The position numbers and the translations under genes are program-made. A stretch of DNA of 34,282 nt from Candidatus Zhuqueibacterota bacterium (GTDB lineage: Bacteria > Zhuqueibacterota > Zhuqueibacteria > Thermofontimicrobiales > Thiofontviventaceae), in the NCBI GenBank assembly GCA_016926625.1, contig JAFGOE010000133.1:1-34282 (forward strand). The letters run 5' to 3'. The first letter of the stretch is position 1. Every line of letters begins with the position of its first letter. The notes beneath the pieces are model-generated. The model saw only the letters and a list, made by a program, of their open reading frames with translations, had not been told where the DNA came from and ran no database searches. This document shows, piece after piece, positions 18,935-26,495 of this stretch.

Positions 18935-18960
18935 CAACATTGGATGGGTCATTGCATGGA
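18848..18960 (+). repeat. Composite palindromic repeat, unit 1
   Basis: The unit begins GGAACGGATGCCCCAGCATT, passes through AGATTGCTTC and GCAATGACAACATTGGAT, and ends near GGGTCATT. It aligns in the same order with the unit at 19045-19138. AGATTGCTTC...GCAATGAC is the core motif of a palindromic repeat seen in many bacterial genomes. Its first 87 bases overlap the 3' end of the START-like gene. Confidence 0.65.
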
Positions 18961-18994
18961 TAGCAAAAAATCGGTTATGACAGCACTTTTATTG

Positions 18995-19040
18995 TCATTG
19001 CGAGCGCTCTCGCTGTTTGAGAGCGCGAAGCAATCTACTG
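18995..19040 (-). repeat. Inverted core of the palindromic repeat with a perfect hairpin
   Basis: GTCATTGCGAGC...GCGAAGCAATCT is the core motif in the opposite orientation to the two flanking units. Its centre forms a perfect 8-bp hairpin, GCGCTCTC (19004-19011) with GAGAGCGC (19019-19026) around a 7-base loop. It lies between convergent genes (START-like and dnaG), where such a structure could block transcription or protect RNA ends. Confidence 0.65.
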
Positions 19041-19044
19041 TGTT

Positions 19045-19138
19045 TCGCAACGGATGTCCCAGCATTCACGACCAGGACGTCGCCGACACATAGTGCAAGA
19101 GGATTGCACGCGATGACACTTTGGATGCCGTCATTTTA
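19045..19138 (+). repeat. Composite palindromic repeat, unit 2
   Basis: Direct repeat of unit 1: GCAACGGATGTCCCAGCATT, then ACCAGGACGTCGCCGACACA, AGGATTGC, GCGATGACA and TTTGGATGCCGTCATT. It lacks about 15 bases present in the middle of unit 1. In the frame matching the START-like C-terminus it would read RNGCPSIHDQDVADT and stop. It ends about 30 bases beyond the dnaG stop codon. Confidence 0.6.
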
Positions 19139-19168
19139 TAAATAGCGTCAATACATCGTCGCCACCCG

Positions 19169-21001
19169 TTAAAACTCCAACTCATCCCCATGGTCTATCC
19201 TGTTGATGAATTTCTCCTTACGGATCGCGTCGACTTCATCGCGCAGTGTCGCGTATTCCTTTAGTAATTCTGTGGAACGGGCATCGTCTTTTTGCAGGCC
19301 TTTCAGTTCCGCCATGATCGCGCTAATCCGCTCATTTTTATCCCGTACCTTCAGAAGTACGATGCAGTCGCTGAGCAACTTTTCCGGTTCGGACATGTCG
19401 TCGATCCTGACAGACAGTAAATTGGCGACAATGGAGCTCAATTGCGGATCGGATATCTCCTGAGCGATGATATTCTCATTGAGCCATCTCTTCTCGCTTC
19501 GCAATCTAAAAATAGTCTCGATTACCCTGCGAATATTCTCATCCTTGATCTCGCTCGTATCAAACGCCCGCCGTGCATCTTCGATCAGGTCGGGCACTTC
19601 GATCAGGAGTCGCACGATATCCTCTTCCGCCAGATCGTATTTGTCCCGGGTCTTCGGTGCCACCTTTACTGGTTCTTGATCATGTGGGTATTCATACGTC
19701 TTCTCGGCAGGGACTTTTGTGATCTGTTGGACGATAAATCGTTCATCGATATTGAAGAACTCGGCTATTTCCCTGACGATAATGCCCTGCCGTATTTTAT
19801 CCTGCAGCTTCGCGATCGATGCGACGAGTGAATGGACGATGCGCGCCCGATCGTCAGGATTTTCCATGCTATACTGCTTCGACAGCGTCTGTATCTTGAA
19901 CTGAACGAAGCTGTTGGCATGCTTTAGATAATCGAGGAACACTGCTTTCCCCTTCTCACGGACGAACGAATCGGGATCGTGCCCCTCCGGCAGAGTCGCT
20001 ATGCGCACATCCAGTCCCGCCATCAGAAAAATATCGGCTCCTCTCATCGATGCAGAGGACCCGGCCGCATCGCTGTCGTACACCAGAATAATATTATTGG
20101 TGTATCGTTTGATAAGCTGCGCCTGCGCTGCCGTCAGAGCGGTACCCGACGTTGCCACCGTATTTTCGATACCGTATTGATAGAGACTGATGATATCGGT
20201 GTAACCTTCGACAAAAATGGCCTGATCCTGCTTACGAATCTGATCACGCGCCAGGTTTAGATTGAACAGCAAATTACCCTTTTGGAACACCGGCGTATCG
20301 GACGTATTCAGGTATTTAGGCTGCTGCGGATCGCTGACCAATATCCTGCCGCCGAAACCCACTACCTTACGCGACAGATTGATGAATGGTATCATGAAAC
20401 GCCCGCGAAAGCGATCGTAATAGCCGCTCCCGCTTTGCTTTTTCAACACCAGTCCGGCCTTGAACAGCACATCGGGATTCATCGATTTCGTTTTCGCGTA
20501 GTTCAGCAGTCCGTCCCAGGCGGGTAAAGAATAACCAAGCCCGAAATGCCGAATAACCCGTTCGTCAAACCCTCGCTTACGGATGTAATCCATGCATGGT
20601 TTACCCGCAGGCAAAAAGAGAGTGCGCATGAAGTACTCTGCCGCCATCTTATTGGCGTAGTAAATGGCCTCTCGATCCTTTTCGCCGGAATCGTCCCCCT
20701 GCACCTTCTCCAGGCGCACACCGGCCCTGTCGGCCAGATATTCCAACGCTTCGAGGAATGACATCCGTTCGTGCTCCATCATAAACGAGATCGCGTTTCC
20801 ACCCTTGTGACAACCGAAGCAGTGAAACATCTGTTTCGTCGGATCCACACTGAACGATGGCGTCTTCTCATGGTGAAACGGACAGAGCCCGAAAAAATTC
20901 TTTCCTTTTCGTTTCAGAGTCAGATAGTCCGAAATCAGATCGACGATGTCGATCTTGTCGAGGATCTCGGTTATTTTTTCTTCCGGTATTTTATACGGCA
21001 T
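19169..21001 (-). CDS. dnaG: DNA primase
   Basis: This 610-residue replicative primase makes RNA primers for DNA synthesis. It has the CHC2-type zinc finger (Cys40, His43, Cys61, Cys64; CPFHHEKTPSF...CFGC), the catalytic core and the Toprim domain (VEGYTD, later VYDSDAAG). The C-terminal region (about 430-610) is the less conserved helicase-binding part. Length is normal. The ATG at 21001 has no strong ribosome binding site, but the N-terminus aligns with the family (IPEEKITEILDKIDIVDLI). It stands alone, with no rpoD or rpsU neighbour in the window. Its promoter is probably at 21049-21076. Confidence 0.98.
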   Translation of the reverse strand: MPYKIPEEKITEILDKIDIVDLISDYLTLKRKGKNFFGLCPFHHEKTPSFSVDPTKQMFHCFGCHKGGNAISFMMEHERMSFLEALEYLADRAGVRLEKVQGDDSGEKDREAIYYANKMAAEYFMRTLFLPAGKPCMDYIRKRGFDERVIRHFGLGYSLPAWDGLLNYAKTKSMNPDVLFKAGLVLKKQSGSGYYDRFRGRFMIPFINLSRKVVGFGGRILVSDPQQPKYLNTSDTPVFQKGNLLFNLNLARDQIRKQDQAIFVEGYTDIISLYQYGIENTVATSGTALTAAQAQLIKRYTNNIILVYDSDAAGSSASMRGADIFLMAGLDVRIATLPEGHDPDSFVREKGKAVFLDYLKHANSFVQFKIQTLSKQYSMENPDDRARIVHSLVASIAKLQDKIRQGIIVREIAEFFNIDERFIVQQITKVPAEKTYEYPHDQEPVKVAPKTRDKYDLAEEDIVRLLIEVPDLIEDARRAFDTSEIKDENIRRVIETIFRLRSEKRWLNENIIAQEISDPQLSSIVANLLSVRIDDMSEPEKLLSDCIVLLKVRDKNERISAIMAELKGLQKDDARSTELLKEYATLRDEVDAIRKEKFINRIDHGDELEF

Positions 21002-21048
21002 AGTTGATTATCGAATATGAACTTATTAAGATTGATCGGAGCAAATTG

Positions 21049-21076
21049 ATTATAGAATATTGGTTTTTCATAGCAA
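21049..21076 (-). promoter_or_regulatory. Promoter of dnaG
   Basis: On the minus strand TTGCTA (21076-21071), a 16-base spacer and a perfect TATAAT (21054-21049) lie about 48 bases upstream of the dnaG ATG. The -10 box is strong; the -35 box matches at four of six bases. Confidence 0.5.
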
Positions 21077-21087
21077 TCCAAAAGCTG

Positions 21088-21118
21088 TAACCACCGAGAA
21101 CACAGAGGGCACAGAGAC
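21088..21118. repeat. ACAGAG-rich low-complexity repeat
   Basis: ACCACCGAGAACACAGAG followed by GGCACAGAGACC is a degenerate tandem of roughly ten-base units. Closely similar sequences occur as dispersed elements in many unrelated bacterial genomes, from memory. Its role is unknown. Confidence 0.5.
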
Positions 21119-21331
21119 CAGCAGCTACCTCAATATGATCATCTAAATCTAATTAGTAAAAATTAAATGAACATCAATTATTTTAAAAGTCAAATGAAAA
21201 AAATGGTTGTATTCCGCTCCGATCCGTTTAACAAGCAGTTGCTACTCCGTGATTATTTATTCATATCAATCTTTTTACATCCTCAAATATAATTAATTGT
21301 TAAAATCATAGCATCAGTGCTACAGGGTCGA

Positions 21332-22012
21332 TCAGCTAATGACGGGAATGAGCAGTGTCAGGCTGGCGCCTATGGCTACACCGAGCAGGATGACGATTCG
21401 GGAATAGTTATTAAAATCATACGGCGGATTTTTCTCCTGATTAAATATCCCTTCGAACAGCATGGTATATAGTGCGATAACGGCAGAAGAAAAGAAGAGC
21501 AAAATGATGACGGTCAATAAAATTTTCACATCGAAAAAGCCTTTTCCGCCTGCGATACACAACAGGATAGAGGCGAGCACGACCAGTCCGAGCTGAAAAG
21601 TGAGTCGGACGAGCATATCGGATTTTTTCTTTATCCAGGCATCGACGAGCGTCATTAGCTGACACAGATAAGCTGATAAAAAGAGAATGATCGCGTTGCA
21701 GACCAGTACGTTGAAACCTGCCGCATTGTTCGCTAACGCCAGAAATATGTATCCGATCAATTCCCCGATGAACATCGACCACAGCAGCGTGCGCAACTTG
21801 AGCACATAGCGGGCGATCTCCTCACGGATGCTCTTCTTATCCCGTTTGGGCAGAATGATTTTTCGCACCTGTCGCTTCGCAAATCGTTTGATCTCCTCCG
21901 TCTCTTTTAGATCCTTTCCGTAGAATATCATAAACAGATAGAGGATCAACGCAAATTTGCCGATCAGAAGCACGACGATCGAACTATATAACAGAAAATG
22001 GGACATAGACAT
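21332..22012 (-). CDS. Six-helix membrane protein, paralog 2 of a tandem pair
   Basis: This 226-residue integral membrane protein has about six predicted transmembrane helices and a charged cytoplasmic-type loop (about 33-62, rich in Lys and Arg) after the first. I do not recognise the family. It is clearly related to the upstream gene at 22019-22702. Both have a TLLW/TALLW helix start with an I-G pair (LLWSMFIGELIGYIFLA), a second half with LCQLMTLVDAWIK and the same ending, YDFNNYSRIVILLG. The stop of the upstream gene (TGA) is part of this gene's ribosome binding site (TGAGGTGACATG), so the two are translated together with a six-base gap. A second in-frame ATG lies two codons in. The proteins may form a heteromeric complex. 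Confidence 0.8.
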   Translation of the reverse strand: MSMSHFLLYSSIVVLLIGKFALILYLFMIFYGKDLKETEEIKRFAKRQVRKIILPKRDKKSIREEIARYVLKLRTLLWSMFIGELIGYIFLALANNAAGFNVLVCNAIILFLSAYLCQLMTLVDAWIKKKSDMLVRLTFQLGLVVLASILLCIAGGKGFFDVKILLTVIILLFFSSAVIALYTMLFEGIFNQEKNPPYDFNNYSRIVILLGVAIGASLTLLIPVIS

Positions 22013-22018
22013 GTCACC

Positions 22019-22702
22019 TCAAGTACGAATCGATCGGATGAAAAGCAATCCAAGGCCAATGATCATCCCGACGGTGATCACGATTCGGAAATAATTGTTG
22101 AAATCATATTCCAGTCGCTCGTTGTCCCTGTAGACGCCATCGGCGAACATGAGGATAAGGGCTAATATCACCGTAAAGAAAAAGGCCATAATAATTAAAT
22201 AGAGCTTCTCCCCCGCTTCACTCACCGCTCTCGATATTGAAATCCTCCCCCCCACGGCACCACTCAACAGAAACCCTCCCACAACAAAGCTGTACGCTTG
22301 AAATATGATGCGATACCACAATTCCATTCTGATTTTAAGCCAACCGTTAAGGATGGTGAGGAATGAACACAAAAGCGATGCGAAAATCAGTATAAATCCA
22401 TTGACGCGCAGGAAAGTTCGTGATGCATCGGCGTCTGAAACGTAAAAGAGTACAAAGAACAATCCGATGACCTGCCCTAATACGACCGTCCACAATAACG
22501 CCGTTACCCTGACATTGACATCCGCTTTCTCGACTTTATCGCTGCTATCATTCGTCTTGATGGTGCGGCTGGCCCGTCTGATGAAACGCACAGACCTGTC
22601 CTTACCCGTGTCGCCCGACTGAAACGATGCGATGATTAGTGTGAACAGCGCGATGATACTGGCACCCATCGAGAGATATGCAAAGCATAGCGGAAATTGC
22701 AT
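22019..22702 (-). CDS. Six-helix membrane protein, paralog 1 of a tandem pair
   Basis: This 227-residue membrane protein has six likely transmembrane segments. It shares with its downstream paralog the helix TALLWTVVLGQVIGLFFVL, the loop CSFLTILNGWLKIR and the C-terminal YDFNNYFRIVITVG. The positively charged loop after helix 1 differs in sequence. The ATG is preceded by AAGG at suitable spacing. No catalytic motif, transporter signature or ligand site is apparent. It is the first gene of a two-gene operon with a promoter at 22767-22795. Function is unknown. Confidence 0.8.
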   Translation of the reverse strand: MQFPLCFAYLSMGASIIALFTLIIASFQSGDTGKDRSVRFIRRASRTIKTNDSSDKVEKADVNVRVTALLWTVVLGQVIGLFFVLFYVSDADASRTFLRVNGFILIFASLLCSFLTILNGWLKIRMELWYRIIFQAYSFVVGGFLLSGAVGGRISISRAVSEAGEKLYLIIMAFFFTVILALILMFADGVYRDNERLEYDFNNYFRIVITVGMIIGLGLLFIRSIRT

Positions 22703-22766
22703 GAAATGACCTTAATTTAAACTGATTTATCAGCGAATAAAATATTACTCTTACACCAATGCTTTG

Positions 22767-22795
22767 ACAATAAACAAAAATCGGTAAAAAGTCAA
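22767..22795 (-). promoter_or_regulatory. Promoter of the membrane-protein pair
   Basis: On the minus strand TTGACT (22795-22790), a 17-base spacer and TATTGT (22772-22767) lie about 65 bases before the ATG at 22702. The -35 box is followed by a T-run, as in other promoters of this window; the -10 box is a modest match. Confidence 0.45.
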
Positions 22796-22839
22796 GTGAA
22801 AAATTTGTAAATTATAACGTTATTACAAGAAACAGAAAC

Positions 22840-23835
22840 TCAGAGCGATTGGCTATCGCTTTTTGCTTTTTGCATCTCAGCGATCAGTTCGGACATATCG
22901 CCGGGTAGCTCGGACGTAAACTTTAAGTATTCGTTGGTGTGCGGATGAACGAACCCAAGAGTTCGTGCGTGAAGTGCCTGCCGGGCTATGCAGCTTAGCA
23001 AGTTGAGTGCAATCTGAAGTTTACCCTGATTAAGTTTCATGATCATTTTCTTTCGTCCCCCATACTGCAGGTCGCCAAACACCGGATGACCTTTAGCCGC
23101 CAGGTGGACTCGTATCTGATGGGTTCTTCCGGTTTCTAATTTAACGGCCAGTAAGGATGTGAGGGGGAATTCTTCCATCACTTTGAAACGCGTGATAGCG
23201 AGTTTGCCTCTGGATTCAGACACGACCATCCGGGTACGATCTCTCCTGCTTCTGGCGATGTAACTCGTAATCTTGCCGCTCTTGAGCCGAAAATTGCCCC
23301 ACACGACGGCGGTATACTCGCGCTCGATGGTTCGCGACGAAAATTGCTGCGAGAGCCGTAGATGGGTTTCATCATCCTTTGCCACAACCAGCAATCCTGA
23401 AGTATCCTTATCAAGCCGGTGCACGATTCCGGGCCGTTTTACACCACCGATACCCGACAGATTTACACAATGATGTAACAGCGCGTTGACCATGGTGTTG
23501 GATACGTTGCCATAGGCGGGATGCACGACCATGCCTGCTTTTTTATTGATCACAAGCAGATAGTCATCTTCGTAAACGATATCGAGGGGTATGGGTTGTG
23601 GCTGAATGTGCGAACTGACCGGCTCCGGTACATTTACTTCGATCCGTTCGTTCGCACGAACGAGGTGACTGGCTTTGACGGGCTTGCCGTCGACTAATAC
23701 TCGATCGTCTTCGATTAATTTTTGAATTCTTGCACGTGTAAATTGCGATAACACGTCGGCAAGAAATTTATCGATCCGTTGTTTTACCTGTTCTTCGGTA
23801 ACCAGGATCGAAAAAGTTGATGTGTTCGTTTCCAA
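22840..23835 (-). CDS. rluD: 23S rRNA pseudouridine synthase, RluD family
   Basis: This enzyme isomerises specific uridines in 23S rRNA (or tRNA in related members). It has an N-terminal S4 RNA-binding domain (about 14-75; QRIDKFLADVL, RARIQKLIEDDRVLVDGKPV) and the RluA/RluD catalytic domain. The signature HRLDKDTSGLLVVAK places the catalytic Asp at 142. The length of 331 residues is typical. The start is TTG: an in-frame TAG lies five codons upstream and no ATG or GTG occurs before the S4 domain. There is no obvious ribosome binding site, so it may depend on coupling with lspA, whose stop is 12 bases upstream. RluD versus other large-subunit members cannot be separated with certainty. Confidence 0.93.
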   Translation of the reverse strand: METNTSTFSILVTEEQVKQRIDKFLADVLSQFTRARIQKLIEDDRVLVDGKPVKASHLVRANERIEVNVPEPVSSHIQPQPIPLDIVYEDDYLLVINKKAGMVVHPAYGNVSNTMVNALLHHCVNLSGIGGVKRPGIVHRLDKDTSGLLVVAKDDETHLRLSQQFSSRTIEREYTAVVWGNFRLKSGKITSYIARSRRDRTRMVVSESRGKLAITRFKVMEEFPLTSLLAVKLETGRTHQIRVHLAAKGHPVFGDLQYGGRKKMIMKLNQGKLQIALNLLSCIARQALHARTLGFVHPHTNEYLKFTSELPGDMSELIAEMQKAKSDSQSL

Positions 23836-23847
23836 AATAATTCGACA

Positions 23848-24333
23848 CTAGTTTATTTCAAGTTCGTCATCGAAGATCTCATCATCCTGCTTCTTTTCGA
23901 ACAAAACGATGATGATCAACACCGTCATTCCGATCGTTACCATAATATCGGCGACGTTAAAGATCGGCCAAAATCCGACCTTAATGAAATCAAGAACCTT
24001 ACCCACGAAGATGCGATCGATCAGGTTACCGATCGCTCCGCCCAGGATGAAGGCCAACGTGTAGCGCGGCCATCGTTGGACGTCATCCAATTTGAAAAGG
24101 AAAATTAAGACGATGAGACAGGCGAGACTGGTAAAAAAAATGTAAAAAAATCGATTTCCTACTTCGAAGCCGAAAGCCATGCCCGGATTCAGGATATAAT
24201 GCAGTTCAACCAATTTTCCGAAGACAGAAACGGTTTGATCGATTTCCATAAAATAGCGGACACACATTTTGGTTATCTGATCCACTATGACGATCAAACC
24301 GGATATGCCAAGTGCAAGTAATTTATTTTTCAA
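23848..24333 (-). CDS. lspA: Lipoprotein signal peptidase
   Basis: This inner-membrane aspartyl protease cleaves prolipoprotein signal peptides after lipid attachment. The 161 residues form four transmembrane helices. VDQITK near the N-terminus, NPGMAFG, GNLIDRI, VLDFI (catalytic Asp115) and FNVADI (catalytic Asp129) are all present. The start is TTG at 24333 (TTGAAAAATAAATTACTTGC), with no clear ribosome binding site; the N-terminus nevertheless fits the family. The acidic C-terminal tail (DDEIFDDELEIN) is unremarkable. It precedes rluD, an order common in several phyla, and follows the DksA-like gene by 20 bases. A likely client, the lipoprotein at 25704, is close by. Confidence 0.97.
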   Translation of the reverse strand: MKNKLLALGISGLIVIVDQITKMCVRYFMEIDQTVSVFGKLVELHYILNPGMAFGFEVGNRFFYIFFTSLACLIVLIFLFKLDDVQRWPRYTLAFILGGAIGNLIDRIFVGKVLDFIKVGFWPIFNVADIMVTIGMTVLIIIVLFEKKQDDEIFDDELEIN

Positions 24334-24353
24334 TTAGGGTTCTTGTCTTAAAT

Positions 24354-24722
24354 TTATTTATTCTCTTCTTTTGCTTTGCAGGGTAAACACAAACGAGCGT
24401 AAGGCACTGCTTCCAATCGCTCCTTGCTGATTTCATGGTTGCATTGTTCGCAATAGCCAAATTCACTTTTGTCAATTTTTTCTAATGCGTGATTAATTTC
24501 AAATATTTCATCACTGTCCATCGATGCGATCATAAACGCCTTCTCGCGCTCCATCACATCGGTGCCGATATCCGCGAGATGAAACGGATTGGAGGAAACT
24601 TCACCGCTCGATTCGATTATGTTTTCGTTCAACTCTTTGGATGAGTCTCGTAACTGATCGTAACTATCTTTCAACAGCTCCAGCAACAATTGCTTGAAAT
24701 ATTCTGTATCCTTTTTATCCAT
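24354..24722 (-). CDS. DksA/TraR-type zinc-finger protein
   Basis: This 122-residue protein of the DksA/TraR family may bind in the secondary channel of RNA polymerase. Residues about 5-80 form an alpha-helical coiled coil, and the C-terminal C4 zinc finger is YCEQCNHEISKERL...LCLPC. The family's usual acidic coiled-coil tip is represented by ADIGTD. I chose the ATG at 24722 (MDKKDTEYF) because GAGAGGG lies just upstream; an in-frame ATG at 24761 would add 13 unconvincing residues. In many genomes a homologue sits directly before lspA, as here. Whether it responds to ppGpp like E. coli DksA is unknown. Confidence 0.88.
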   Translation of the reverse strand: MDKKDTEYFKQLLLELLKDSYDQLRDSSKELNENIIESSGEVSSNPFHLADIGTDVMEREKAFMIASMDSDEIFEINHALEKIDKSEFGYCEQCNHEISKERLEAVPYARLCLPCKAKEENK

Positions 24723-24747
24723 GAATGCCCTCTCATATTTGTCACAG

Positions 24748-24868
24748 ATGTGAAATCCCACCCCGCAAGCGGGAGTGGAATCAAACGACTAATAAGTTTC
24801 TCTAAATTGTTTATGTGGAAAAACCTATCAGACATGAAATCCCACATCGCCCAACGAAAGTGGGATAA
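24748..24868. repeat. Two related hairpin repeats between pnp and the DksA-like gene
   Basis: Two units start with TGAAATCCCAC and end with AGTGG(G)A. In the first, CCCGC-AA-GCGGG (24762-24773) forms a tight stem. In the second, ATCCCAC (24839-24845) pairs with GTGGGAT (24860-24866). They lie in the gap between purine nucleoside phosphorylase and the DksA-like gene on the minus strand and could act as attenuating or RNA-stabilising structures. Neither is followed by a convincing T-run, so I do not call a terminator. Confidence 0.45.
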
Positions 24869-24877
24869 TGACCACTG

Positions 24878-25711
24878 TTATAATTTTGCAACCACTTCGC
24901 GCATCAATCGTGTCAATTTAGGCTCTGCTTCTTTTGATGTTTTTATGATCTCATCAATATTTACAGGCTTTAATTCCTCAGGCACACATGCGTCAGTGAT
25001 GACCGATACTCCGAGAACACGCATTCCGCTATGAACCGCCACGATATCTTCCGGGATGGTCGACATCCCGACAACATCAGCCCCTATGATTCGCAAGAAT
25101 CGGTATTCAGCAGCGGTTTCCAGGCTGGGTCCTGTCATCGCGGCGTAAACGCCTTTATGGACCTTTATTTTGAGTTTCGCTGCAATCTCCTCGGCCAGCT
25201 TGATTAATTCTCTGTCGTATGGTTCCGACATATCCGGGAAACGTGGACCAAGGGACGAATCGTTCTCGCCGATGAGCGGATTGTCTCCCAGTAGATTGAT
25301 ATGGTCGCTGATAAGCATCAAATCACCAGGTTTTATCTCAGCGTTAATACCTCCGCAGGCGTTCGAAATCAACAAATACTTCACTCCCAATCGTCTCATC
25401 ACGCGGACGGGGAACGTGATCTGCCTCATCGTGTAGCCTTCGTAATAATGAAACCGGCCCTGCATCGCTACGACTGATTTTTTGCCCAGTTTGCCGAATA
25501 TCAATTTTCCGGCATGAAATTCGACCGTGGATACAGGAAAATTTGGTATCATATCGTACGGAATAACGATCTCTTTATCGATATCATCAGCCAGGGCTCC
25601 TAATCCTGTACCCAATATAATCCCGACCTCGGGTTTCGATTTTGTCTTCGTTTGTAAAAACTCGATTGTCTCATCCAGTTGTTTCAACAAAACAGATATT
25701 GGCTCACTCAA
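24878..25711 (-). CDS. punA: Purine nucleoside phosphorylase (trimeric class)
   Basis: This 277-residue enzyme phosphorolyses guanosine and inosine to the free base and ribose-1-phosphate in purine salvage. Family motifs are visible: GIILGTGLGALAD (phosphate site), FHAGKLIFG, MQGRFHYYEGY, NACGGIN, LISDHINLLGDNPL, YAAMTGPSLETAAEYR and VGMSTIPEDIVA. The length is typical for trimeric PNP. The start is TTG at 25711, with AAGGAG six bases upstream, and it overlaps the stop of the lipoprotein gene by eight bases, so translation is coupled. Methylthioadenosine phosphorylase is a related alternative, but the motifs favour PNP. Confidence 0.95.
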   Translation of the reverse strand: MSEPISVLLKQLDETIEFLQTKTKSKPEVGIILGTGLGALADDIDKEIVIPYDMIPNFPVSTVEFHAGKLIFGKLGKKSVVAMQGRFHYYEGYTMRQITFPVRVMRRLGVKYLLISNACGGINAEIKPGDLMLISDHINLLGDNPLIGENDSSLGPRFPDMSEPYDRELIKLAEEIAAKLKIKVHKGVYAAMTGPSLETAAEYRFLRIIGADVVGMSTIPEDIVAVHSGMRVLGVSVITDACVPEELKPVNIDEIIKTSKEAEPKLTRLMREVVAKL

Positions 25712-26417
25712 TGTTATCTCCTTGCTCAGCTTTCTGGTCGCGCTCTTTTAACCGATCTTTTAAACGTTGTATCTCCTCGTCTTGTTTCCTGCGACTCGTT
25801 TTTGCTTTATCCAATTCCTTTTGTACTTCTTCCTGTTTCAGCTGCTGCAGTTCCATCTTCTCTTTGGCCTCCAGGTACCTTCGCTCTCTAATCTCTGCAA
25901 TCGCGGATTCTCTGTCCTTCTTTGCCCCGTTACGCTGGAAAAACCAGGCACCTAAGATCGTGCCCAACCCCGTGATACCCCATAACGCCTCGTCCCGGTT
26001 TTCAGAGTCGGTCAAATTCCGATGCGCTAATGATCCTATAAAAAAACTGGCGCCGAAACTTAACCCCATCCCTCCGATTGTATATAAGATCCTATTTTTA
26101 TTCGTTCTTACATCCTGGATCTCCCACTCTGATATGATCTCATTTTTATCATCATAGACTGGTGGAGTGATAGTTATCTGATCGATCTGCTCACGGGTTA
26201 CTTTGATCAGATTCGGATCATTCTTAACGGGCTGCAAAATGAGCATCGCGCTATTTTTAGCTTTCACGAGACCGCTTTTCGATTCGCCATCGACCGTTTC
26301 GACGTTAACGATCTCACCATTCTGAATTTCATCGAATTGAATGGCGATCCGCTTCGCGCACCCAACAACCAGCATCAGGATCAGCACCATGCATAGAACA
26401 ATACTTATGTTTCGCAT
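25704..26417 (-). CDS. Lipoprotein with glycine-rich membrane segments and a coiled-coil tail
   Basis: This 237-residue protein has a lipobox, LVVGC, with the lipidated Cys at residue 20. A small beta-rich domain (about 25-90, ending VTREQIDQITITPP) resembles the short domains that begin many envelope proteins of unknown function. Two glycine-rich hydrophobic stretches follow (ILYTIGGMGLSFGASFFIG and ALWGITGLGTILGAWFF). The last 75 residues are a highly charged coiled coil. The ATG has GGGGAG upstream. The coding region overlaps pnp by eight bases and lies 78 bases downstream of divIVA. I do not recognise the family; a role in the cell envelope is inferred from the lipobox and context only. 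Confidence 0.8.
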   Translation of the reverse strand: MRNISIVLCMVLILMLVVGCAKRIAIQFDEIQNGEIVNVETVDGESKSGLVKAKNSAMLILQPVKNDPNLIKVTREQIDQITITPPVYDDKNEIISEWEIQDVRTNKNRILYTIGGMGLSFGASFFIGSLAHRNLTDSENRDEALWGITGLGTILGAWFFQRNGAKKDRESAIAEIRERRYLEAKEKMELQQLKQEEVQKELDKAKTSRRKQDEEIQRLKDRLKERDQKAEQGDNIE

Positions 26418-26495
26418 TTTTTTATCTCCCCAATTGGATGATTATGTCATAGTTGTTTATTTCGTATTGGGGTGAATAAACATGAAACTTAGCCG

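Larger units (their letters stand above)
21002..21331. other. Intergenic region between dnaG and the membrane-protein pair
   Basis: This 330-base stretch holds the dnaG promoter and the ACAGAG repeat described separately. The remainder (21120-21331) is AT-rich, and I see no gene, RNA or clear terminator in it. Confidence 0.6.

Noticed and set aside
18995..19040. Dedicated intrinsic terminator for the START-like gene and dnaG
   Set aside because: The hairpin is perfect but has no T-run on either strand and is the centre of a repeated element, so it is listed as a repeat.
18848..19138. CRISPR array
   Set aside because: Units differ in orientation and length, spacers are irregular and no cas gene is present.
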